Below, in pieces: positions 16,438 to 23,450 of a stretch of DNA of 64,000 bases. The stretch's first letter is position 1, and each line of letters starts with the position of its first letter. This DNA comes from Dyella sedimenti. Lineage in GTDB: Bacteria > Pseudomonadota > Gammaproteobacteria > Xanthomonadales > Rhodanobacteraceae. The notes beneath the pieces were generated by a model. That model had not been told where the DNA came from, searched no databases, and saw only the letters and a program-made list of their open reading frames with translations. Made by a program: the position numbers and the translations under genes. The stretch is from positions 62,001 through 126,000 of the forward strand of contig NZ_JAKWJO010000005.1 in NCBI RefSeq assembly GCF_022760995.1, in the 5' to 3' direction.

Positions 16438-17001
16438 ATGAGCGACCAGCAACTCCTGATCATCGACGACGACGCCACCTTTGCCCGCGTTCTGGCGCGT
16501 GCCTTGAGCTCTCGTGGCTTCGAGGTCATCACCGCCAGCAACGCCGACGAGGCGCGCGCGCTGACCCGGCGGCACCAGCCGCGCTACTGCGTGCTCGACC
16601 TCAAGCTGGGCGACGAGAATGGCCTGCGCCTGATCCCCGAGCTGCAGGCGCTGGTGCCGGAGATCCGCGTGCTGCTGCTGACCGGCTACGCCTCGATCGC
16701 CACCGCGGTGGAAGCCATCAAGCGCGGCGCGCACGACTACCTGGCCAAGCCGGTCGATGCCGACGCGGTGGTCCGTGCCCTGCTCGACGGCGACACCAAT
16801 GCCGGCGACGACGACGTCGTCGATGCGCCCGAGGCGCCCCTGGCGCTGCGTCGCCTGGAATGGGAACACATCCAGCGCGTGCTCACCGAGTGCGACGGCA
16901 ACATCTCCGAGACCGCCCGCCGCCTGGGCATGCACCGCCGTACGCTGCAGCGCAAGCTGAGCAAGCACCCGGTGCGCGAAAGACCCGAGAACGAGGAATA
17001 A
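16438..17001 (+). CDS. RegA/PrrA/RoxR-type response regulator
   Basis: 187-aa response regulator. The receiver domain (about 1-120) has the acidic pair IIDDD, phosphoacceptor Asp in YCVLDLKLGDENG, LLTGYASI and the Lys in LAKPVDAD. After a linker rich in Asp, the C-terminal Fis-type helix-turn-helix reads GNISETARRLGMHRRTLQRKL, almost identical to that of RegA/PrrA. It should be phosphorylated by the kinase upstream and bind redox-controlled promoters. ATG 16438 follows a GGAGAACCCC stretch; an upstream ATG at 16378 is less likely. Confidence 0.94.
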   Translation: MSDQQLLIIDDDATFARVLARALSSRGFEVITASNADEARALTRRHQPRYCVLDLKLGDENGLRLIPELQALVPEIRVLLLTGYASIATAVEAIKRGAHDYLAKPVDADAVVRALLDGDTNAGDDDVVDAPEAPLALRRLEWEHIQRVLTECDGNISETARRLGMHRRTLQRKLSKHPVRERPENEE

Positions 17002-17048
17002 CGCCCTCACAGGATGATGACGACGACGCGGCGAGACCGCGCCCAGGA

Positions 17049-17176
17049 TGTTCAAAATCCCGGCGTACCCCCAGTTAACCCCCTCCCAACCTCCCCCTGC
17101 GCGGCAGGGGGAGGGGCCAAAAAACATGTGCGCTCCGCCCCCCTACGTGCGATAGAGATTTTGAACAGGCTCTAAG
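17049..17176. repeat. Short element with 11-bp terminal inverted repeats (MITE-like)
   Basis: TGTTCAAAATC at 17049-17059 is the exact reverse complement of GATTTTGAACA at 17157-17167. The 119-bp interval carries an internal C-rich/G-rich hairpin (17079-17118), and the right end continues as GGCTCTAAG to 17176. The tail recurs at 17558 and 20245. It has the layout of a non-autonomous mobile or REP-like element; no target-site duplication was identified. Confidence 0.5.
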
Positions 17177-17482
17177 CCCTCAGTCCATCGCCGCCCTGCG
17201 GGGTAGCCGCGGTGTGTAGCGGAAGGAGAGACTGATTCGGCTGGCGAGAACCTTCAAGGCTGGGCCAGCAAGAGAAACGTGACTCGGCAGCCCCACGGGG
17301 ACTAGCTTCGCGTCGCCGGCAGGACGTCGAAACGCCCGCCGCGTCCCACGGGGACTTCCTTCGGTCGTAGGCGGCAACCTGGCGATAACGCGACAACCGA
17401 GCGGTACCGTTACTGGATCCCAGCCCTTGCCCCCTTTTGTGGGGTGCGCCGGGACGACGCCAAAGAACGGGGCGAAAGGCGG

Positions 17483-17505
17483 TCGCGCACAGGGTGCGCT
17501 CCTAC
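17483..17505. repeat. Solo REP arm
   Basis: 23 bases differing at one position from the arm at 10563-10585, with the GCGCAC/GTGCGC mini-stem and the terminal CTAC. It shows that the REP family is dispersed in this genome. Confidence 0.7.
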
Positions 17506-17557
17506 AGGAGAGGGCCGATTGGCGTCGGCTGGGAGGAAGTAGCCGGGATGACACCAA

Positions 17558-17577
17558 GATTTTGAACAGGCTCTAAG
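17558..17577. repeat. Second copy of the TTTTGAACAGGCTCTAAG tail
   Basis: Exact 20-base copy of 17157-17176. On the minus strand it supplies the TAG stop codon of the asparaginase gene (17573-17575), so the end of that protein coincides with the repeat boundary. Confidence 0.65.
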
Positions 17578-18619
17578 GCGACGACGCCGAGCTAGCCTCC
17601 GCCGGCAGCGGTTCGGCGGTGCCGTCGTTCTCGTCGCCGTAGATGGCCACGTGCGGCACGCCATCGGCGCCGATCCAGCCGCGATACATGCCGTCGGTAT
17701 TGAACGGCATCGCGATGGTGCCGTCGGCATCCAGCGCGATGGCGCCGCCATTGCCGCCCATCGAGGGAATCTCCTGGTTGATCACCTCGGCCGCCGCGCG
17801 GCGGATCGGCACGCGCATCTGCGACACGCGCATGCAGATCTCGTGCGCGGCCACCGTGCGGATGTAGTACTCGCCCCAGCCGGTGCCAGAGACGGCGCAG
17901 TCGGCATCGGCATAGGTACCGGCGCCGATGATGGGCGAGTCGCCCACGCGGCCCCAGCGTTTGTCGGTCATGCCGCCGGTGGAAGTGCCGGCGGCGAGAT
18001 GGCCCTGCGCATCCAGCGCGACCGCGCCCACCGTGCCGAAGTGCTTGGCGGTCTCCTCGTCGGCGTGCTTCGATTTCTCGGCGTCTTCCTTCAGCGCCTT
18101 CTGCAACTGCTGCCAGCGCTCCTCGGTGCGGAAATACGAGGGATCGACCAACGTGATGCCCACCGCTTTCGCAAATTCTTCCGCTCCATCACCCACCAGC
18201 ATCACGTGCGAGGATTTATCCATCACCGCGCGCGCCAGCAGGATCGGGTTCTTCACGCGGTGCACGCCGGCCACCGATCCGGCGGCCAGGTTGGAGCCGT
18301 CCATGATCGCCGCGTCCAGCTCGTTCCTGCCGTCGTGGGTGAATACCGAGCCCTTGCCCGCGTTGAAGTTGGGATCGTCCTCCAGCACGGTGATCGCCGC
18401 CGCCACCGCATCCACCGCGGTCCTGCCGGCCTTGAGCTGCGCATAGCCGCTCTGCAGGGCCTGGGTCAGCGCGGCGCGGATGGCCTTGTCCCTGGCCGGG
18501 CTCATCTCGCGCTTGATGACCCCCGCCCCGCCATGGATCACCAGCACGGGCGCGGCAGCATGGCTCATGGACGCGATCCCCAGCGCCGCGAGGGCGGCGA
18601 ACAGACGGCACGACTTCAC
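17573..18619 (-). CDS. Isoaspartyl peptidase / L-asparaginase (Ntn hydrolase), exported
   Basis: 348-aa plant-type asparaginase precursor. After a signal peptide (about 1-22, SMSHAAAP) come the alpha-subunit motifs VIHGGAG, FNAGKGSVFT and ELDAAIMDG. The autocleavage site is in HFGTVGAVALD, T196 becoming the N-terminal nucleophile of the beta subunit, followed by TSTGGMTDK and GRVGDSPIIGAGTYAD, which shape the substrate pocket. It hydrolyses beta-aspartyl peptides and asparagine, here probably in the periplasm. Start is GTG 18619 with an AGGGAG site. The last residues (SSASSP) and the stop lie in the dispersed tail repeat. Confidence 0.93.
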   Translation of the reverse strand: MKSCRLFAALAALGIASMSHAAAPVLVIHGGAGVIKREMSPARDKAIRAALTQALQSGYAQLKAGRTAVDAVAAAITVLEDDPNFNAGKGSVFTHDGRNELDAAIMDGSNLAAGSVAGVHRVKNPILLARAVMDKSSHVMLVGDGAEEFAKAVGITLVDPSYFRTEERWQQLQKALKEDAEKSKHADEETAKHFGTVGAVALDAQGHLAAGTSTGGMTDKRWGRVGDSPIIGAGTYADADCAVSGTGWGEYYIRTVAAHEICMRVSQMRVPIRRAAAEVINQEIPSMGGNGGAIALDADGTIAMPFNTDGMYRGWIGADGVPHVAIYGDENDGTAEPLPAEASSASSP

Positions 18620-18787
18620 TGACGGTACTCCCTAGGCGCTGGGCCGGAGTATAGCCAGCCGCCTGCCCATGCTCATCCGCATGGTCATGCCCCGCAGCCG
18701 TATCCCTTGGACCTTCGTACAGCGCCGAGCGGTCGCCGATCCGTCGTATCCTAGGTAGCTGGCTCTCCCCCTGCAGAAGGCATCGCA

Positions 18788-20146
18788 ATGGACAAGGTTT
18801 GTGCAAGCGCAACCCAGGCTCTCGACGGGTTGCTGTTCGATGACATGACCATCGCCGCCGGCGGCTTCGGCCTGTGCGGCATTCCCGAGAACCTGATCGC
18901 GGCGCTGCTGGCGGCCGGCACCAAGGGGCTGACCATCGTGGGCAACAATGCCGGCGTGGACGATTTCGGCATGGGTCCGCTGCTCAAGACCCGCCAGGTC
19001 AAGCGCGTGTATGCCTCCTACGTGGGCGAGAACAAGGAATTCGAGCGCCAGGTGCTGGCCGGCGAACTGGAACTGCACCTGGTGCCGCAAGGCACGCTGG
19101 CCGAGAAGCTGCGCGCCGGCGGCGCGGGCATTCCCGGCTTCTACACCCGCACCGCGTTCGGCACCAAGCTGGCCGAGGGCAAGGAAACCAAGCTGTTCGA
19201 CGGCAAGGAATACGTGCTGGAGGAAGCCATCCATGCCGACCTTTCCATCGTCAAGGCGTGGAAGGGCGACCGCCTGGGCAACCTGGTGTTCCGCAAGACC
19301 GCGCGCAACTTCAACCCGATGATCGCCACTTGCGGCAAGGTCTGCGTGGCCGAGGTGGAGGAACTGGTCGAGGTGGGCGAACTCGATGCGGACAGCATCC
19401 ACGTGCCGGGCATCTACGTGGACCGCATCATCCAGGGCCCCTCGTACGAGAAGCGCATCGAGTTCCGCACCGTGACCGGCGCCAACACCGGCAAGGAAAG
19501 CCCGGTGCGCAGCGCGATGGCGCAGCGCGCCGCGCGGGAACTGCAGGACGGCTTCTACGTGAACCTGGGCATCGGCATCCCGACCCTGGTGGCCAACTAT
19601 ATCCCGCCGGGCATGGACGTGACCCTGCAGTCGGAGAACGGCCTGCTCGGCATCGGCCCGTTCCCGGACGACGCGCACGTCGACCCGGACCTGATCAACG
19701 CCGGCAAGCAGACCATCACCGAGCTGCCCGGTTCGAGCTTCTTCTCCAGCGCCGAGTCGTTCGCGATGATCCGCGGCGGGCATATCGACCTGTCCATCCT
19801 CGGCGGCCTGGAGGTGTCCTGCCACGGCGACCTCGCCAACTGGATGGTGCCGGGCAAGATGGTGAAGGGTCCGGGCGGCGCCATGGACCTGGTCAGCGGC
19901 GTCAAGCGCGTGGTGGTGCTGATGGAGCACACCGCCAAGGACGGTTCGCCCAAGATCAAGGAACAGTGCGACCTGCCCATTACCGGCAAGGCATGCGTGG
20001 ACCTGATCATCACCGACTTGTGCGTGTTCTCGGTGGAAAAGGGCAAGGGCCTGACCCTGATCGAACTCAACCCGGGCGTGACGGTGGACGAGGTGAAGGC
20101 GAAGACGGGTTGCGCGTTCGCGGTGAGCGCGGCGCTGAGGCCGTAA
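18788..20146 (+). CDS. Succinyl-CoA:3-ketoacid CoA-transferase, fused alpha-beta chain
   Basis: 452-aa single chain that joins the two subunits of SCOT (ScoA and ScoB). Residues 1 to about 230 are the alpha half ([51 protein letters not shown]). A linker of under 20 residues leads to the beta half ([19 protein letters not shown], catalytic Glu in [12 protein letters not shown]283, and [18 protein letters not shown]). It moves CoA between succinyl-CoA and acetoacetate or related 3-oxoacids, feeding ketone-body use. In many bacteria these are two adjacent genes; fusion as in animal OXCT1 is less common. An AGAAGG site precedes the ATG. No stop or frameshift is seen at the junction. Confidence 0.94.
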   Translation: MDKVCASATQALDGLLFDDMTIAAGGFGLCGIPENLIAALLAAGTKGLTIVGNNAGVDDFGMGPLLKTRQVKRVYASYVGENKEFERQVLAGELELHLVPQGTLAEKLRAGGAGIPGFYTRTAFGTKLAEGKETKLFDGKEYVLEEAIHADLSIVKAWKGDRLGNLVFRKTARNFNPMIATCGKVCVAEVEELVEVGELDADSIHVPGIYVDRIIQGPSYEKRIEFRTVTGANTGKESPVRSAMAQRAARELQDGFYVNLGIGIPTLVANYIPPGMDVTLQSENGLLGIGPFPDDAHVDPDLINAGKQTITELPGSSFFSSAESFAMIRGGHIDLSILGGLEVSCHGDLANWMVPGKMVKGPGGAMDLVSGVKRVVVLMEHTAKDGSPKIKEQCDLPITGKACVDLIITDLCVFSVEKGKGLTLIELNPGVTVDEVKAKTGCAFAVSAALRP

Positions 20147-20203
20147 ACGAAAGCAAGGTCTGGCCCCCTCCCCTGCGCGTCCCGAAAAGGGACTCCCTAC
20201 GGT

Positions 20204-20228
20204 CGCAGGGAGGGTTGGGGAGGGGGGC
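20204..20228. repeat. C-rich hairpin repeat, copy 3 (inverted orientation)
   Basis: CGCAGGGAGGGTTGGGG followed by AGGGGGGC is the reverse complement of the core at 3932 and 17079. A second C-rich run at 20164-20174 can pair with it. It is placed between the convergent SCOT and histidine-kinase genes, next to the TTTGAACAGGCTCT tail at 20247-20260. Confidence 0.55.
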
Positions 20229-20244
20229 TTGTGGCCAAGCCGAG

Positions 20245-20262
20245 ACTTTGAACAGGCTCTTA
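20245..20262. repeat. Third copy of the TTTGAACAGGCTCT tail
   Basis: ACTTTGAACAGGCTCTTA, one base different from the copies at 17159 and 17560 in the shared part. As at 17558, it ends exactly at a minus-strand stop codon (TAA of the kinase gene, 20260-20262). Confidence 0.6.
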
Positions 20263-21237
20263 CGCCGGCATCGATTCGGGAAAGCGGATGCGCGCCACGT
20301 GCCGGCGGCCTTCACGCGTCTGCAGTTCCAGCGGCCACTGGAAGCGCTCGCTGATGCGCTGGGCGATGGCCAGCTCGAAGCCGTGGCGGTTGGCGCTCGC
20401 GGGCATCGGCGGCTCGCCGCGGTGGGTCACCGTCACCACCCCGGGCATCACCGTGATTACTACCGTGCCGCCCTCGCATTGCTGGCAGGCGTTGCGGATC
20501 AGTTGCCAGCACAGCACGGCGAATACGCGCGGCGAGCCATGCAGCGCGAAGCGCGCGGGTTCTTCCAGCTCAAGCGTGATGGGACGTCCTTCGAGCATCT
20601 CCAGCACGTCGGGCAGCTCGTGCCGGATCACATCGTTGACCACGAAATCCTCCTCGGTGAGCCCGTTGTCGGATTCGCGCGCCAGGATCAGCAGGGCCTC
20701 GACCAGCGCCTCCATCTCGCGCGTCGAGCGCTTGATGCGCTGCACGGAGCGCTGGCCGAATTCACCCAGCGACGGGTCGTCGGCGAGCATGTCGGCCGAC
20801 ATCTTGATGACGGTGAGCGGGCTGCGCAGCTCGTGGCTCGCATCGCGGGTGAAGTTGCGCTCGCGCTGGTTGTAGCCGGCGATGCGGTTGGCCAGCGCGT
20901 ACAAGCTGCTGGCCAGCGTGGCCACGTCGGCGTCGGTGCGGCGGGACAGCTGGTCGGGACGCCAGCCGTCGAGGCCGGCGGCTTGCTCGTCCCAGTCGCT
21001 CACCGCCTGCGCCAGGGCGCTCACCGGCGCCCATTGCCGGCGCGCCGCCAGCCATGCCAGCGCGCTGACCACGACGATCAGCACCAGCACGGCGCCCATC
21101 GGCGCGACGTTGTAGAAGCCCATCAGGCAGGCGACGACGATGGCCAGCAGTTGCAGGCCGAAGATGATCGCCAAGCGCCGATGGAACAATCCGCGCCGGA
21201 ACCTGTGCGCGGCGTGCACGCTACTCCCGCTGGCCAT
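20260..21237 (-). CDS. Sensor histidine kinase with degenerate ATP-binding motifs
   Basis: 325-aa membrane kinase paired with the OmpR-type regulator upstream. Two hydrophobic segments (about 20-40 and 46-66) with almost no periplasmic loop are followed by a HAMP-like linker and the H-box DASHELRSPLTVIK (H135). The N-box keeps Asn in LIRNACQQ, but the G1 box that should read DxGxG is HRGEPP, and the G2 region is RHGFELAIAQR. The catalytic domain is therefore eroded or divergent; it may have lost kinase activity, keep only phosphatase activity, or bind ATP unusually. ATG 21237 is preferred over a TTG at 21252. Partner and gene order are otherwise standard. Confidence 0.85.
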   Translation of the reverse strand: MASGSSVHAAHRFRRGLFHRRLAIIFGLQLLAIVVACLMGFYNVAPMGAVLVLIVVVSALAWLAARRQWAPVSALAQAVSDWDEQAAGLDGWRPDQLSRRTDADVATLASSLYALANRIAGYNQRERNFTRDASHELRSPLTVIKMSADMLADDPSLGEFGQRSVQRIKRSTREMEALVEALLILARESDNGLTEEDFVVNDVIRHELPDVLEMLEGRPITLELEEPARFALHGSPRVFAVLCWQLIRNACQQCEGGTVVITVMPGVVTVTHRGEPPMPASANRHGFELAIAQRISERFQWPLELQTREGRRHVARIRFPESMPA

Positions 21238-21258
21238 GGTCAATGCATGCAAGCGCGA

Positions 21259-21990
21259 TCATGCCGTCTGCGAGGCGGAAGCCACCTCCGACTCGAGATC
21301 GGCAAGGCGATAACCGGCGGAATGGATGGTATGCAGCAGGGGGCGCTCGAACGGCTTGTCGATCACCCGGCGCAGGTTGTACAGGTGCGAGCGCAGCGTG
21401 TCCGAGTCGGGCAGCGTATCGCCCCAGATCTCGCGCTCGATGTCGCGGCGGCTCACCACGCGCGGCGATTCGCGCATCAGGATGGCCAGCAGCTTCAGGC
21501 CGATCGGCGAGACGGTGAGCTCCTGGCCGCCACGCACCAGACGCAGGGTGGCGGTGTCCAGCGTCATGTCGCCGACGGTGAGGATCTCGGTGGAGACCTG
21601 CCGGCGGTCGCGCCGGATCAGCGCGCGCAGGCGGGCTTCCAGCTCGCGCACCTCGAACGGCTTGACCAGGTAGTCGTCGGCGCCGGCCTCCAGTCCCACC
21701 AGCTTGTCCTCCAGGGTGTCGCGGGCGGTCAGCATCAGCACCGGGGTGGACTTCTTGGCGTCGCGGCGCAGCTTCCGGCAGACGTCCAGGCCGTCCATGC
21801 CCGGCAGCATCAGGTCCAGCACCACCACGTCGTAGCTGTTGGAAACGGCCAGGTGCAGGCCGCTGACGCCATCGGCGGCATAGTCGACCGAGTAGCCCCG
21901 CCGCTCAAGGAACTCTCCCACCATCTCGGCGATCTGGCGGTTGTCCTCGACCAGAAGAATCAGTCCGGATTGTTCGTCGCGCGAGCTCAT
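21259..21990 (-). CDS. OmpR/PhoB-family response regulator
   Basis: 243-aa two-domain regulator. Receiver: acidic cluster LVEDN, phosphoacceptor D59 in VVLDLMLPGMDG, switch residues in LMLTARD and Lys in YLVKPFEV. The C-terminal winged helix starts near 140 and contains LTVSPIGLKLLAILM, VVSRRDIEREIWG and TLRSHLYNLRRVIDKP. It has an AGGAGG site before ATG 21990. Upstream (21991-22096) are two short palindromes, TCACGTGA and TTCAC-N4-GTGAA, that could be autoregulatory sites. Partner is the unusual kinase directly downstream. Confidence 0.94.
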   Translation of the reverse strand: MSSRDEQSGLILLVEDNRQIAEMVGEFLERRGYSVDYAADGVSGLHLAVSNSYDVVVLDLMLPGMDGLDVCRKLRRDAKKSTPVLMLTARDTLEDKLVGLEAGADDYLVKPFEVRELEARLRALIRRDRRQVSTEILTVGDMTLDTATLRLVRGGQELTVSPIGLKLLAILMRESPRVVSRRDIEREIWGDTLPDSDTLRSHLYNLRRVIDKPFERPLLHTIHSAGYRLADLESEVASASQTA

Positions 21991-22096
21991 CCTTACCTCC
22001 TGCAGCTGGCTTCACAAAGGTGAACAGCTAACGATCCGCATCGTGAGGATCGCGTGAAAGGCATGACGCCGGGTTCACGTGAGGTTGTGAGAGTCG

Positions 22097-22720
22097 TCAC
22101 GGCTGGCGCAACAGGGGCGACAATGCCTTCCATACGTTGTCCAGCACCAACGGCTCGCCCGCGGCGACGGGATGCAGGCCGTCCTCCTGCATCAGCTCGG
22201 GCCTGAGCGCCACGCCATCCAGCAGGAAAGGCAGCAGTGCCGCCTTCTTCTCCTTTGCCAGATCGGCATAGACAGCGCGCAGGCCATCGCGGTATTGCGG
22301 CCCGTAGTTCACCGGCAACTCGATGCCCAGCAGCAGCACCCTCGCCCTGGCCTGCTCGCCGGCATCGACCATCGCCGCCAGGTTCTCGCGCAGCTGCGCC
22401 AACGGCAGGCCGCGCAGGCCGTCGTTGGCCCCCAGTTCGATCACCAGCACTGCCGGGTGGTACTTCTCCAGCAGCCCGGGCAGTCGGTTGCGGCCACTCA
22501 GCGAGGTCTCGCCGCTGATGCTGGCATTGACCACCGTCCAGCCCGGCTCCATCTTGGCTAGACGGTCGCCCAGCAGATGCACCCAGCCGGACTCGACCGG
22601 GATGTTGTGCGCGGCGGACAGCGAATCGCCCAGCACCAGCACGGTTTTCGGCGGGGCCGCCCAGGCGGTGCCGGCGAGGGCGCCCAGCAGCACGAGCAGG
22701 CAACAAAGGAAACGACGCAT
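22097..22720 (-). CDS. tesA: Periplasmic SGNH esterase TesA (arylesterase / lysophospholipase L1)
   Basis: TesA (207 aa) is a periplasmic GDSL/SGNH hydrolase acting on acyl-CoAs, lysophospholipids and aryl esters. The signal peptide (RRFLCCLLVLLGALAGTAWA) is followed by block I GDSLSAAHNI with the Ser nucleophile, block III GANDGLRG and block V DGLHPVAAG with the Asp-His pair. Start ATG 22720 has an AGGGAGGG site that lies inside the divergent ABC gene. The two start codons share two bases (CATG), an extreme version of the tesA-ybbA divergence known from E. coli. Confidence 0.95.
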   Translation of the reverse strand: MRRFLCCLLVLLGALAGTAWAAPPKTVLVLGDSLSAAHNIPVESGWVHLLGDRLAKMEPGWTVVNASISGETSLSGRNRLPGLLEKYHPAVLVIELGANDGLRGLPLAQLRENLAAMVDAGEQARARVLLLGIELPVNYGPQYRDGLRAVYADLAKEKKAALLPFLLDGVALRPELMQEDGLHPVAAGEPLVLDNVWKALSPLLRQP

Positions 22721-23450
22721 GAGTGGCAAGCCCTCCCTATCCAACGGTGTCCTTCTGGACGCGGCCGATGTTAGCAAGTCGGTCCAGGGCCCCGAGGGGC
22801 GGCTGGACATCCTCGGCGGCGTGTCGCTGCAGGTGCGCGAGGGCGAGAGCTTCGCCATCGTGGGCGCCTCCGGCTCGGGCAAGACCACCCTGCTCGGCCT
22901 GCTGGCCGGGCTGGACGTGCCCAGCAGTGGACGCATCGTCCTCGACGGCCACCCCTTGCACGCCATGGACGAGGAAGCCCGCGCCGACCTGCGCCGGCGC
23001 CTGGTCGGCTTCGTGTTCCAGTCGTTCCACCTGCTGCCGGCGCTCACCGCCGAGGAGAACGTGATGCTGCCGCTGGAGCTGGAAGGCCGCGACGATGCCC
23101 GCTCGCGGGCCCGCGAGGCGCTGGAAGCGGTGGAGTTGGCAACGCGCCGGCGCCATTATCCCGCCCAGCTTTCGGGCGGGGAACAACAGCGTGTGGCGAT
23201 CGCCCGCGCCTTCGTGCACCGCCCCCGCCTGCTGTTCGCCGACGAGCCCACCGGCAACCTGGACCAGCGCACCGGCCACCACATCAGCGACCTGATGTTC
23301 GCGCTCAACCAGGATCACCGCACCACCCTGGTGCTGGTCACCCACGATCCCAAGCTGGCCGCGCGCTGCGCGCGCCAGGTGGAGCTGGACAACGGGCGGG
23401 TGGTCACCTCGGCGCGCCTGGCCGAGACCTTGCTGGAAACCCGCGCATGA
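22719..23450 (+). CDS. ybbA: YbbA-like ABC transporter ATPase
   Basis: 243-aa ATPase of the MacB/LolD type. Walker [11 protein letters not shown]-loop [13 protein letters not shown], signature [15 protein letters not shown], Walker [10 protein letters not shown] and the H-loop VTHD are intact. With YbbP downstream it forms a putative exporter or mechanotransmission complex; E. coli YbbAP-TesA has been linked to extraction of hydrophobic compounds. The ATG overlaps the tesA start codon; AAAGGA 8-12 bases upstream is the likely ribosome site. Its stop overlaps the next gene in an ATGA. Confidence 0.93.
   Translation: MSGKPSLSNGVLLDAADVSKSVQGPEGRLDILGGVSLQVREGESFAIVGASGSGKTTLLGLLAGLDVPSSGRIVLDGHPLHAMDEEARADLRRRLVGFVFQSFHLLPALTAEENVMLPLELEGRDDARSRAREALEAVELATRRRHYPAQLSGGEQQRVAIARAFVHRPRLLFADEPTGNLDQRTGHHISDLMFALNQDHRTTLVLVTHDPKLAARCARQVELDNGRVVTSARLAETLLETRA

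Larger units (their letters stand above)
17002..17572. other. Repeat-rich intergenic region
   Basis: 571 bp without a credible gene between the RegA-like gene and the convergent asparaginase gene. It contains the inverted-repeat element 17049-17167, C-rich hairpin copy 2 (17079-17118), a solo REP arm (17483-17505) and the 20-base tail motif GATTTTGAACAGGCTCTAAG at 17157-17176, repeated at 17558-17577. Short open frames here (e.g. 17180-17557, minus) have no start signals and read repeat sequence. Confidence 0.7.

Noticed and set aside
17180..17557. 125-codon minus-strand frame in the repeat region
   Set aside because: No ribosome site, and the sequence is made of dispersed repeats (REP arm, tail motif). 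Considered intergenic.
18874..22023. Plus-strand open frame of about 1050 codons across SCOT, the kinase and the regulator
   Set aside because: It crosses three well-supported genes in the wrong frame or strand and encodes Arg/Pro/Gly-rich nonsense.
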